A stretch of 46,525 nt of DNA from Xanthobacter autotrophicus (GCF_029991245.1 NZ_JAIVFO010000015.1:1-46525); one strand, 5' to 3'. Shown: positions 22,867 to 31,434, numbered from the stretch's first letter. Translations and numbers: made by a program. The notes: a model not told the origin generated them from the sequence alone.

Positions 22867-25353
22867 ATGAAGCGACTTTGGACCGGCGTCTCGGCCGCCG
22901 TCCTCTCCGCCGCTCTGCTCTGGAGCGCGAGCGGTCAGGCCCAGCAGGCCCAGCCTTCAGCCGCCCCGCAGGGCCAGGATGCGACGGGCCAACAGGCCCC
23001 CTTGCCGTGGCCGCGGGATTTCGCCCTCGCCGGCGACCAGTTGCTCCAGCTCTACCAGCCGCAGGTCGATAGCTGGACCGGCGACGTGATGTCCGGCCGC
23101 GCGGCGGTGGCCATCGGGCCCAAGTCCGGCACGCCCACCTACGGCATGGTGCGATTCTCGGCCCGCGTCGCCGTGGACAAGCCGGCCGGCCTCGTCCACC
23201 TCGCCACCATCTCCATCGACGGGGTGGAGGTGCCCACCGAGCCGGCCAAGGCGTCCCTCATCCGCTCGACCCTCCAGTCGCGCCTGCCGGCCAACGGCAT
23301 GACCGTGCCGCTTGACCAGTTGCAGGCGAGCTACGCGGTGAACCAGGAGCTGGCCAAGCTCAAGTCCCAGCCGGTGGACAACACCCCGCCGCAGATCCTG
23401 TTCGCCACCTCCACCACCGTGCTGGTGCCGGTGGCCGGCACGCCGGTGCTGCGGCCCATCGCCGGCGCCGGCACCTTCCAGCGCGTGGTCAACACCCGCC
23501 CGCTGCTGCTGCTCGACGAGGCCGGCACCTATCATCTGGAGGCGGGCGGGCACTGGTATGAGAGCCCCAGCCTCACCGGCACCTGGATCCTCACGCCCCA
23601 GATCTCGGATGCGCTCTCCGCCGCCGCCAAGGCGGCGCTCCAGGAGCAGGCCGGCGACCCGCTGCTCGACGGCAAGGGCAAGCCCATCAACCCGGCCCCC
23701 GCCATTCTGGTCGCCACCCAGCCGGCCGAACTGATCCAGAGCAACGGCCCGCCGCAGATGCTGCCGGTGGCCGGCACCAACCTGCTCTCCATGAATAACG
23801 CCGACCACGCGGTGTTCATGGAGACCACCTCCAACACCTATTACGTGCTGCTCTCCGGCCGCTGGTTCCGCGCCCCCGACCTCAAGGGGCCGTGGGCGTT
23901 CGTGGCCAGCAACGCGCTGCCCGCCGATTTCGCGAAGATCTCGCCCAACGACGCCAAGGCCAATGTTCTGGTCTCGGTGGCCGGCACGCCGCAGGCGAAG
24001 GAGGCGGTGATCGCCGCCACCATCCCGCAGACCGCGACGGTGAAGCGGGACCTGCCCCTGAAGGTCGCCTTCGACGGCACGCCGCGCTTCGAGCCCATCC
24101 CCGGCACGCCGCTGCACTACGCCGTCAACACCCCGACCCCGGTGATCCAGCTCGACACCGAGCGCTATTATGCGGTGAACAACGGCATCTGGTTCGTGGC
24201 GCAAACCGCCACCGGCCCCTGGCGCGTGGCCGACTTGGTGCCGGACGCAATCTATACGATCCCGGTCTCCTCGCCGCTCCACTACGTCACCTATGTGCGG
24301 ATCTATGCCACCACGCCTGAAGCGGTGGTGGTGGGCTATACGCCCGGCTACATGGGCGTGGTCGTCGCGCCCGGCGGCACGGTGGTCTACGGCACCGGCT
24401 ACACTTGCCCGGGCTATGTGGGCACCTGGTGGTATTCCTGCCCGGTCACCTACGGCGTCGGCGCCGGCTTCGCCCTGGGCGTGGCGGACGGGTTCGCCTT
24501 CGGCTTCGCCGCCGGCTGGCCCTGGGGCGCGGCGGTGACGCCCTATTGGGGGCCGTACTGGTCCGCGGGCTATGGCCCCTACGGGCCGTGGGGCGGCCAC
24601 TGGGGCTATACCAACATCAACCAGGCCAACATCTACGGCCGCTGGGGCGGCGCCGCCACGGTGAACCACGCCTGGGGCACCACCTGGAACGGCACCGAAT
24701 GGTCGGGCCGCGACTGGCACGGCACCACCGGCGGCGGCACCAGCTTCGCCGGCCGCTCGGGCGCCGCGTTCAATCCCTATACGGGCAATTACGCCGCCGG
24801 CGCCGCGAACGCCCGCTACAATCCGACCACCGGGGCCCGGGGCGAATCGGCCGCCGGTATCGCGGGCAACGTCAACACCGGCAATGCCGCCGCCGGCCGC
24901 GAATCGGCGGGCTACAACCCCACCACCGGCACCGGCCATGCCTCGCAGACCGCCGTCACCGACCAGAACGGCAAGGTGAGCGTGGACAGCCGCGGCGTCG
25001 CCGGCAACGCCAAGACCGGCAATGCGGTGGCCTGGAACAATGGCCACGTGGCCGTGGACCATGACGGCCACGTCTACCAGAATACCGATTCGGGTTGGAG
25101 CAAGAACACCGGCTCGGGCTGGCAGAACGTGGACCGCACCACCGACACCAGCCGCCTCGACGACGAGGAGCGCGCCCGCTCGGTGAGCCAGCAGCGGGTG
25201 TCGAGCTATGGCGGCGGCGGCGGTTTCGAGGGTGGCGACCATTACGGTTCCGGCGGCTTCGACCGGGGCTTCGGCGGCTATGGCGGTGGTGACCGCTTCG
25301 GCGGCGGCGGCTTCCGGGGCGGCGGGTTCGGCGGCGGCGGCTTCCGTCGCTGA
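22867..25353 (+). CDS. Large exported Gly/Tyr/Trp-rich protein with three internal modules
   Basis: 828 residues. Residues 1-25 are a signal peptide (cleavage near GQAQ). After an N-terminal domain, three related modules of about 65-70 residues follow (about 177-241, 280-346, 383-453). Each begins with an I-L/I-x-A-T segment, carries a PVAGT-like or PIPGT motif, and ends with a W-F/Y ... G-P/T-W element. Residues about 470-640 are hydrophobic and Gly/Tyr/Trp-rich (GYTPGYMGVVVAPGGTVVYG). A stretch with NPYTG/NPTTG repeats follows, then a Gly-rich tail. Similar proteins in Rhizobiales are, to my memory, annotated 'carbohydrate-binding family V/XII', which is a weak guess at function. Surface or matrix location is inferred. 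The start has GGAAGGAAG upstream. Confidence 0.75.
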   Translation: MKRLWTGVSAAVLSAALLWSASGQAQQAQPSAAPQGQDATGQQAPLPWPRDFALAGDQLLQLYQPQVDSWTGDVMSGRAAVAIGPKSGTPTYGMVRFSARVAVDKPAGLVHLATISIDGVEVPTEPAKASLIRSTLQSRLPANGMTVPLDQLQASYAVNQELAKLKSQPVDNTPPQILFATSTTVLVPVAGTPVLRPIAGAGTFQRVVNTRPLLLLDEAGTYHLEAGGHWYESPSLTGTWILTPQISDALSAAAKAALQEQAGDPLLDGKGKPINPAPAILVATQPAELIQSNGPPQMLPVAGTNLLSMNNADHAVFMETTSNTYYVLLSGRWFRAPDLKGPWAFVASNALPADFAKISPNDAKANVLVSVAGTPQAKEAVIAATIPQTATVKRDLPLKVAFDGTPRFEPIPGTPLHYAVNTPTPVIQLDTERYYAVNNGIWFVAQTATGPWRVADLVPDAIYTIPVSSPLHYVTYVRIYATTPEAVVVGYTPGYMGVVVAPGGTVVYGTGYTCPGYVGTWWYSCPVTYGVGAGFALGVADGFAFGFAAGWPWGAAVTPYWGPYWSAGYGPYGPWGGHWGYTNINQANIYGRWGGAATVNHAWGTTWNGTEWSGRDWHGTTGGGTSFAGRSGAAFNPYTGNYAAGAANARYNPTTGARGESAAGIAGNVNTGNAAAGRESAGYNPTTGTGHASQTAVTDQNGKVSVDSRGVAGNAKTGNAVAWNNGHVAVDHDGHVYQNTDSGWSKNTGSGWQNVDRTTDTSRLDDEERARSVSQQRVSSYGGGGGFEGGDHYGSGGFDRGFGGYGGGDRFGGGGFRGGGFGGGGFRR

Positions 25354-25360
25354 CGGCAAC

Positions 25361-25384
25361 GGACGGGCGGGAACCCGCCCGTCC
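25361..25384 (+). terminator. Possible terminator hairpin
   Basis: GGACGGGCG, six-base loop GGAACC, CGCCCGTCC: a 9-bp GC stem starting 8 bp after the stop of the large exported protein. No T-run follows, so it may only stabilise the 3' end. Confidence 0.45.
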
Positions 25385-25449
25385 CCATTCGCCCCCGGTC
25401 CCTCGCCCAGAGGCGCCGATATCTTCAGGATTGCGATCAGAGAGCCAAG

Positions 25450-25959
25450 ATGCCGCTGCGCAGCTACACCACCTTCGCGGCCTACAATGCCTGGGCCAAC
25501 GCTCGCCTCTATGCCGCCGCCCGCGCGCAGGGCGAGGACGCCTGCGGGCGTCCTGCCGGAGCCTTCTTCGGCTCGGTGAGCGCGACCCTCAACCATCTCG
25601 TGGTGGCCGACCGCATCTGGCTCGCCCGCTTCGAGGGCAAGGCGCCGCCGGCCCTGAAGCTGGACACCATCCTCGCCCCCCGGATAGCGGATCTGGAGCC
25701 GCTGCGCACGGCGGAGGATGCGCGCATCATCGCCTTCACCGCCGCGCAGGACGCACTGAGCCTTTCAGCCGAGATCAGCTACGCCAATTCGTCCGGGCAG
25801 ACCTTCCGCCAGAGCCTTGCGAGCGCCCTCGACCATTTCTTCAACCACCAGGCCCACCATCGCGGGCAGGCGCACGCCCTCCTCACCAGCATCGGTGGCC
25901 GGGAGGCAGCCCCCTCGCTCGACCTCATCGTCTTCCAGCGGGAACAGGCCGGCGCCTGA
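25450..25959 (+). CDS. DinB family protein
   Basis: 169-residue four-helix protein of the DinB/YfiT metal-dependent superfamily. The expected metal triad is visible: His49 in LNHLV, and His133 and His137 in the HxxxH pattern NHQAHHRGQ. Family members include mycothiol/bacillithiol transferases and damage-inducible proteins; in alphaproteobacteria the substrate is usually unknown. No signal peptide. The gene stands between the large exported protein and a convergent opgH, with no operon partner. Confidence 0.88.
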   Translation: MPLRSYTTFAAYNAWANARLYAAARAQGEDACGRPAGAFFGSVSATLNHLVVADRIWLARFEGKAPPALKLDTILAPRIADLEPLRTAEDARIIAFTAAQDALSLSAEISYANSSGQTFRQSLASALDHFFNHQAHHRGQAHALLTSIGGREAAPSLDLIVFQREQAGA

Positions 25960-25978
25960 CTCGCGCGCCGCCTCGGCT

Positions 25979-27799
25979 TCAGGCCGCGGCGCGCTCACGC
26001 GGGCTTTCGCCCGACAGGATGCCCTGCACCTTGCTCGGCACGAATTCCTCCGGCACGGCGCACAGGCGGGTGCGGACCGCGAACCGAGCGAAGCGGGGAT
26101 CGGCGGTGGCGACCGTGAAGGGAATGGCGAGCACATAGCCCGCCAGCACCGGCGCCGCCCACGCGATGAGGCCCGGGGAGACGACGGCGAGCCCTACCGT
26201 CACCGCCAGGCCGAACGCCGTCTGTGGCCAGAAGGCGCGCGCCGCCGCCGTCCAGCTCACCCCATGCCCGTCGCGCGCCTGCGCCATCCAGCCGGAGCGG
26301 GCGCGGCCCAGCATCAGGCGCCCGATCTCCAGGGTCACCGCCAGCGCGGTGATGGCCGAGAGCAGAAACGAAAACACCAGTTCCACCGCCACCGACGCCG
26401 CAAAGCGCCCGGCCCCGCCATAGGCCGCGACGCCGCCGCGGGTCAGTGCCACGTCGGCGACGCCGGCAAGCTTGGGCGCCAGCGCCAGCAGCAGCATCCC
26501 GCCATAGAGGCCGATGGCGAGGCCGGCGGGATAATCCGCCATCCCCGCCGCTTCCGCCGCCGCGAATGGCAGAAGCGCGATGAGCAGGGGATGGGCCGGC
26601 ACGGTCACGAACATGAGAATGGCCCAGACCAGCTGGAAGCGGCTCATGGGCTTCAGGCTGGCGGCAAAGCCGGGCTGAGCGAGCAGCCGCACATATTGCA
26701 GATTGCCGAGGCACCAGCGCAGGTCGCGCGACACGAAATCTGTGACGGCCGGCGGGTTCTCCTCATAGCTTTCGCTTTCCACCGGCAGCACGCGCACCTC
26801 GTAGCCGGCACGGCGCATCAGGGCGGCTTCCACCTGGTCGTGGGACAGGATCGGCCCGCCCAAAGGCGGCGTGCCGGGCAAATGCGGCAGATGGCAGAAG
26901 GCGCGGAACGGGGCGATGCGGATCAGCGCGTTGTGACCCCAGAACGGCCCGCACTCCCCCGCCCACCAGGAGGCGCCCAGGGTGTAGCAGCGCATGCCGT
27001 GGCGCATGCCGAACTGGAACATGCGGGCGAACGCGCTCTGCGCCGGCAGCCCCACCACCAGGCTCTGCAGGATGCCGAGGCGCGGGTGGGCCGCCATCAG
27101 GCGCGCCATGCGCAGGATGGTGGCGGCGCCCATGAGGCTGTCGGCATCCAGCGGCAGCATGAAGTCGTAGCGCGCGCCGGCGGTGAGGCAGAAATCGCGG
27201 ATGTTGCCGGCCTTGAAATCGGTGTTCTCCGGCCGGCGGCGATAGAAGATGCGCGCGGCGCCCTCCTCGCCCCGCCACGCGGCCACCGCCGCCTCTTCCG
27301 CCGCCGCGATCTCCGGCCGCGAGGTGTCGCTGAGCACGTGGAAATCGAACAGGGCGCCGTGGCCGCTGGCATCGAGGTCGGCCTTCACCGCCCTGAGGCG
27401 CGCCAGCGCCCGCGCCGGGTCCTCGTTGCGCACGGTGAGCAGGATGGCGGTGCGCGCGGTGAGCGGCCCCTGCGGTTCCGGGGCGAGGAAAGGCGCCGCC
27501 GCCTCCACCCCGCGCCGGCGCCCGTGCAGCAGCACGAGCCCGGTGAGCGCGTTCCAGAACCCGATGGCGTTCCACGGCGTTATGGCGAGGGCGCACAGGA
27601 GGATGAGGCCATCCACCACCGTAAAGCCGCCATGCGCCCCGAGCACGGCGACGGCCGCCAGAACCACCAGCAGCGTCAGCCCGTTCGCCACCAGCATGAA
27701 CAGCCGGCGCCGGGCGAGCATCGCCACCGGCTGGAGCAAAGCCGGGGTGAAATCAGCGGCGGGGCTTATGTGCGGCGGTGGACCGGACCTCGAAGACAT
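25979..27799 (-). CDS. opgH: Periplasmic glucan glucosyltransferase OpgH/MdoH
   Basis: 606-residue inner-membrane family-2 glucosyltransferase that polymerises and exports the glucan backbone of osmoregulated periplasmic glucans. Visible: two N-terminal helices (about 33-55 and 62-90), the GT2 domain with LTVRNEDP, PLDADS (Asp218-Asp220), the SHDQVEAALM acceptor motif and the RDLRWCLGNLQY processivity motif, then several C-terminal helices. It is much shorter than E. coli MdoH but in the range I expect for alphaproteobacterial members. Start at 27799 after GGAG. No opgG is within the window, unlike the usual opgGH arrangement. Divergent from the pterin-like operon. Confidence 0.9.
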   Translation of the reverse strand: MSSRSGPPPHISPAADFTPALLQPVAMLARRRLFMLVANGLTLLVVLAAVAVLGAHGGFTVVDGLILLCALAITPWNAIGFWNALTGLVLLHGRRRGVEAAAPFLAPEPQGPLTARTAILLTVRNEDPARALARLRAVKADLDASGHGALFDFHVLSDTSRPEIAAAEEAAVAAWRGEEGAARIFYRRRPENTDFKAGNIRDFCLTAGARYDFMLPLDADSLMGAATILRMARLMAAHPRLGILQSLVVGLPAQSAFARMFQFGMRHGMRCYTLGASWWAGECGPFWGHNALIRIAPFRAFCHLPHLPGTPPLGGPILSHDQVEAALMRRAGYEVRVLPVESESYEENPPAVTDFVSRDLRWCLGNLQYVRLLAQPGFAASLKPMSRFQLVWAILMFVTVPAHPLLIALLPFAAAEAAGMADYPAGLAIGLYGGMLLLALAPKLAGVADVALTRGGVAAYGGAGRFAASVAVELVFSFLLSAITALAVTLEIGRLMLGRARSGWMAQARDGHGVSWTAAARAFWPQTAFGLAVTVGLAVVSPGLIAWAAPVLAGYVLAIPFTVATADPRFARFAVRTRLCAVPEEFVPSKVQGILSGESPRERAAA

Positions 27800-27904
27800 G
27801 CATAGCTCCAACTGCCGGACCCGGCTCAAGGCTGAAAACGCATCCCACACCCGCCGCCGGCAAGGCCGCAGCAGGCCCCTGAAGCGCTATACGAAAGCGA
27901 CGGC

Positions 27905-28909
27905 ATGACAGCCCTTGATGCGTCAAAATGTCCCAACCCTGACGAAGGCCGGGCGCTTTGGACCGTGGGCGCCGGCACCGCGGCGGTGCGCACGGAAAAG
28001 CTTGCGCCGCCCGCACCCGATGAAGCACGGGTCGTCACCGTGTGGAGCGCCATCAGCCGCGGCACGGAACGCCTCGTGTTTCAGGGCCTCGCCGATCCCG
28101 TCCACCGCGACCGCATGCGCGCGCCGCTGCAGCAGGGCGACTTCCCCTTCCCGGTGAAATACGGCTATTGCGCGGTCGGCCGGGTGGAGGCGGGTCCCGC
28201 CGCGCTGGAGGGCCGCATGGTCTTCGCCCTCGCCCCGCACCAGACCCGCTTCAATGCCCCAATAGCCATGCTGACGCCTTTGCCGGAGGGCCTGCCGCCC
28301 CGCCGGGCGACCCTGGCCGCCAACATGGAAACCGCCCTGAACGCCCTGTGGGATGGCGGCGCCGGCCCCGGCGACCGCATCGTGGTGGTGGGGGCGGGCC
28401 TCGTAGGGCTGCTGGTCGCCTGGCTCGCCGCGCGCCTGCCGGGGGCGGAGGTGATGATCATCGATCCGGACGAGAGCCGCAGGGGGCTGGCGCGCTCATT
28501 CGGCGCCGCCTTCGCGACCACGGGCGAAGGGGTCGCCGATGCCGACCTCGTCTTCCACACCAGCGGCACCGGCGCCGGGCTTGCCACCGCCCTCGCCTGC
28601 TGCGGCGAGGAAGCCCGCGTGGTGGAGATGAGCTGGTACGGCGACAAGGGCGTGAATGCGCCGCTCGGCGGCGCCTTCCACCATCGACGCCTGCAGGTCG
28701 TCTCGTCTCAGGTGGGCCAGGTGAGCCCGGTCCGCCGCCCCCGCTGGAGCCACCGGCGACGGCTGGAAAAGGCGCTGTCGCTTCTGGCCGACCCCGCCCT
28801 CGACGCGCTCATCACCGAAGAGGTGGCCTTCGACGATCTGCCGCAGGCTCTGCCGCGTATCCTTGCGGATGGCGCCGCAGGCATCGCCACGGTGGTGCGC
28901 TACACGTGA
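27905..28909 (+). CDS. Zinc-type alcohol dehydrogenase-like protein (pterin-like operon, gene 1)
   Basis: 334-residue medium-chain dehydrogenase/reductase. N-terminal GroES-like domain with the VWSAISRGTE motif, then a Rossmann domain (VVVGAGLVGLLVAWLAA, about residues 160-176). The GISRGTE-type N-terminus is shared with a subgroup that I recall sitting beside PTPS-like genes in alphaproteobacteria. The classical structural-zinc cysteines are not evident. First of four same-strand genes with gaps of 65 bp, 7 bp and a 4-bp overlap. Likely a NAD(P)-dependent redox step of a small-molecule pathway; substrate unknown. Starts at ATG 27905, divergent from opgH. Confidence 0.82.
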   Translation: MTALDASKCPNPDEGRALWTVGAGTAAVRTEKLAPPAPDEARVVTVWSAISRGTERLVFQGLADPVHRDRMRAPLQQGDFPFPVKYGYCAVGRVEAGPAALEGRMVFALAPHQTRFNAPIAMLTPLPEGLPPRRATLAANMETALNALWDGGAGPGDRIVVVGAGLVGLLVAWLAARLPGAEVMIIDPDESRRGLARSFGAAFATTGEGVADADLVFHTSGTGAGLATALACCGEEARVVEMSWYGDKGVNAPLGGAFHHRRLQVVSSQVGQVSPVRRPRWSHRRRLEKALSLLADPALDALITEEVAFDDLPQALPRILADGAAGIATVVRYT

Positions 28910-28974
28910 TATCGACGGCATCGGTTTGCGACCGGCGCACGGACCGGCCCCGAAATCCACCAAGGGAGTGACGC

Positions 28975-29406
28975 ATGTATGCGGTAGAGGTGCGGGACCA
29001 CATCATGATCGCCCACAGCTTCACGGGCGCGCTGTTCGGCCCCGCCCAGGCGCTGCACGGCGCCACCTTCGTGGTGGACGTGGCCTTCTACCGCCGCGAG
29101 CTGACGGTGGAGGGGGTGGTGGTGGACATCGCGCGCGCCCACGACGCACTCAAGGCCGTGCTCGGCCCGCTCAACTACAAGAACCTCGACGAGGTGCCGG
29201 ACTTCGCCGGCCGCAATACCACTACGGAAGTGCTGTGCCGGCACGTCTTCGACAGGATGGCGCAGGCCGCGCGCGCCGGCGAGCTGGGCGCGGGCAGCGA
29301 GGCCCTTGCCCGCATCCGCGTGACGCTGCACGAATCCCACGTGGCCCGCGCCTGGTACGAGGCGGACCTCGCCGACGACGACGCCGCGCCCCAGCTCTGG
29401 GCTTGA
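28975..29406 (+). CDS. 6-pyruvoyl-tetrahydropterin synthase / QueD-fold protein with altered metal site
   Basis: 143-residue T-fold enzyme of the PTPS/QueD (6-carboxytetrahydropterin synthase) family. Recognisable: His14 in IAHSF, LHGATFVVDV, LNYKNLDEVPDF, NTTTE (81-85) and LHESHVARAWYE with His119/Glu120. The family's zinc site uses three histidines, the last two as HGH; here it is HGA (His28, Ala30), so one ligand is missing. The catalytic Cys of QueD before this motif is also absent. The rest is well conserved, so it probably catalyses a variant reaction or uses different chemistry on a pterin-like molecule (inference). Start at 28975 follows GGGAG. Seven bp separate it from the glycosyltransferase gene. 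Confidence 0.85.
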   Translation: MYAVEVRDHIMIAHSFTGALFGPAQALHGATFVVDVAFYRRELTVEGVVVDIARAHDALKAVLGPLNYKNLDEVPDFAGRNTTTEVLCRHVFDRMAQAARAGELGAGSEALARIRVTLHESHVARAWYEADLADDDAAPQLWA

Positions 29407-29413
29407 GACCGCA

Positions 29414-30457
29414 ATGCCCGTCGCCTTCGTCCACCCCGGCCCGCTGGACACGCCCACCGGGGGCTATGCCTATGACCGGCGCGTCATCGCCGAGCTTCAG
29501 GCCGCGGGCTTGGACATCGCGCCCCTGAGCCTCGACGGCGCCTTTCCCACCGCCTCCGGGGCCGAGGTGGAAGCCGCCCTCGCCCGGCTCGCGGCGACGC
29601 CGCCAGACACCATTCTGCTGGGCGACGGCCTCGCCTTCGGCGCCCTGCCGGCGGACCGGCTGAGGGGGCTCGGCCGGCGCCTCGTCGCCTTGGTGCATCA
29701 TCCGCTGGCGCTGGAGACGGGGCTGTCCGCGGACCTCGCCGAACAGCTCTTCGCAAGCGAGAAGGCGGTGCTGAACGCGGCCGACGCGGTGATCACCGTG
29801 AGCCCCGAGACCGGCCGCACCCTGGTGGCGCGCTATGGCGTTGCCCCCGAGCGCTTGACGCTGGCGGTTCCCGGCACCGAGCCCATGGACCGCGTTAACG
29901 CCGATGGCGCGCCGCCGCGCCTCATCGCCGTGGGCTCGCTGACGCCGCGCAAGGGCTACGACATCCTGTTCGACGCCATCGACCGGATCGCCGACCTCGA
30001 CTTCTCCCTCGCCATCGCCGGTGCCACCCATCTCGATCCGCCCACGGCAGAGATGGTCGCCGCGCGGGCGGCGGCGGCCCCGCGCGGCAATATCCGGCTG
30101 CTGGGCCAGCTCGATCGCGCCGCCCTCGACGCGGCCTATGGGCAGGCCGACATCTTCGTGCATCCCTCGCTCTATGAGGGCTATGGCATGGTGCTGGCGG
30201 AAGCCATGCGGCGCGGCCTGCCCGTGGTGTGCACCACCGGTGGCGCGGCGGGCGAGACGGTGCCGGACGGCGCCGGCCTCAAGGTGCCGCCGGGCGATGC
30301 GGTGGCCCTCGCGGACGCCCTGCGCAGCCTCATCGCCGATCCCGCCCGGCGCCGCGCCTATGCCGACGCCGCCTTCGCCGCCGGGCAGACACTGCCCTCC
30401 TGGGCCGACACCGCCGCCATCATCGGCCGGGTGCTGGCGAAAGCGAGCCAGCCGTGA
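29414..30457 (+). CDS. Glycosyltransferase family 4
   Basis: 347-residue GT-B glycosyltransferase. The N-terminal half starts FVHPGPLDTPTGGYAYDRRV, the acceptor-side GGxxY loop. The C-terminal half has the nucleotide-sugar site (IAVGSLTPRKGYD, about residues 173-185, and HPSLYEGYGMVLAEAMRRGLPVV with the E-x7-E pattern). No signal peptide or helices, so it is a cytoplasmic, soluble enzyme probably acting on a small molecule rather than on a lipid carrier. Placed between the PTPS-like gene (7 bp) and the methyltransferase gene (4-bp overlap), it may attach a sugar to the product of that enzyme (inference). Sugar donor unknown. Confidence 0.85.
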   Translation: MPVAFVHPGPLDTPTGGYAYDRRVIAELQAAGLDIAPLSLDGAFPTASGAEVEAALARLAATPPDTILLGDGLAFGALPADRLRGLGRRLVALVHHPLALETGLSADLAEQLFASEKAVLNAADAVITVSPETGRTLVARYGVAPERLTLAVPGTEPMDRVNADGAPPRLIAVGSLTPRKGYDILFDAIDRIADLDFSLAIAGATHLDPPTAEMVAARAAAAPRGNIRLLGQLDRAALDAAYGQADIFVHPSLYEGYGMVLAEAMRRGLPVVCTTGGAAGETVPDGAGLKVPPGDAVALADALRSLIADPARRRAYADAAFAAGQTLPSWADTAAIIGRVLAKASQP

Positions 30458-31302
30458 CCCCCGCCACCTTCTCCGACGACTGGCTCTCGCTGCGCGAGCC
30501 GGCCGACCACCGCTCCCGCAACATGGCCCTGGAAGCCGAGCTGGTGCGTCATCTGGAAGACGTGGAGGAGCAGCGCATCGTGGATCTGGGCGCCGGCTCC
30601 GGATCGAACCTGCGGGCGCTGGCGCTGCGCCTCGGGCCGCGCCAGCACTGGGTGCTGATGGATTACGACGGCGCCCTCGCCGATGCCGCCCGCGCCCGCC
30701 TGAAGGCCTTCGCGGACAAGTGGCGGGAGGCGGGTGACACGCTGGTCCTCACCCTCGGCGCGCGGGAGATCCGGGTGGACTTCGCCATCGCGGACCTTGC
30801 CCGCGATCCCGCCGCCCCGCGGGCCTTCGCGCCGCATCTGGTTACGGCTTCGGCGTTCCATGACCTGGTCTCTGCGGACTGGTGCGCGAGCTTCGCCGAG
30901 GGGATGGCGGGCTCGGGCATCCTCATCCACGCCGCCCTCATCTGCGACGGGCAGGATGCCTGGGCGCCGCCCCATCCGGCGGACGCCGCCATCGCGGAGG
31001 GCTTTCGCGCCCATCAGGGCATCGACAAGGGCTTCGGCCCGGCCCTGGGTCCGCAGGCAACGCAGGTGCTCGGCTCGGCGCTGACGCGGGCGGGCTATGA
31101 CGTGGGGCAGGCGCAGAGCCCGTGGCGGCTCGTCCCCGGCGACCGGGCGCTGATGGCCAGGCTCGCCGCCGGCACGGCGGCAGCGGCGATGGAGAGCGGC
31201 CGCGTCGATGCCGCCACGGCGCAGGACTGGGCCCGGCACCGGGCCGATGCGGACGCCTGCGCCATCGGCCACCTGGACCTTCTGGCGGTGCCGCGCGGCT
31301 GA
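30454..31302 (+). CDS. SAM-dependent methyltransferase (pterin-like operon, gene 4)
   Basis: 282-residue class I methyltransferase. SAM motif I is IVDLGAGSGSNLRAL (about residues 44-58), with WVLMDYDGAL as motif II. The middle DFAIADLARDP and LVTASAFHDLVSADW segments fit motifs post-I and IV. It begins at GTG 30454, overlapping the TGA of the glycosyltransferase gene, which argues for translational coupling. The frame is open far upstream but that is shadow sequence. Likely methylates the pathway product; the acceptor is unknown. Confidence 0.82.
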   Translation: MTPATFSDDWLSLREPADHRSRNMALEAELVRHLEDVEEQRIVDLGAGSGSNLRALALRLGPRQHWVLMDYDGALADAARARLKAFADKWREAGDTLVLTLGAREIRVDFAIADLARDPAAPRAFAPHLVTASAFHDLVSADWCASFAEGMAGSGILIHAALICDGQDAWAPPHPADAAIAEGFRAHQGIDKGFGPALGPQATQVLGSALTRAGYDVGQAQSPWRLVPGDRALMARLAAGTAAAAMESGRVDAATAQDWARHRADADACAIGHLDLLAVPRG

Positions 31303-31372
31303 ACGGCGGGCGGCCCCCTTCCGCCGGCCTTATACCAACGGCCCCGGCCTATGACCGGCGCCGAGAGGGTTG

Positions 31373-31434
31373 CGCTCAGGTGCCGCGCGGGCTTGTACCG
31401 ATGGGCGATGCCTCATGCCCAGCGCCCATCGGTA
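31373..31434. repeat. Dispersed element plus 12-bp inverted repeat between convergent genes
   Basis: GCGCTCAGGTGCCGCGCGGG (31373-31392) is the third copy of the intergenic element seen twice before aqpZ. It is followed by TACCGATGGGCG (31396-31407) and its complement CGCCCATCGGTA (31423-31434), a perfect 12-bp stem with a 15-nt loop ending exactly at the ftsY stop codon. With no T-run, it could be a bidirectional hairpin protecting both 3' ends. Confidence 0.65.

Noticed and set aside
22957-25596. 879-codon open frame on minus
   Set aside because: Antisense to the large exported protein gene. GC-rich codon bias keeps this frame open; it is Arg/Gly/Ala/His-rich with no domain, while the plus frame has a signal peptide, ribosome site and structured repeats.
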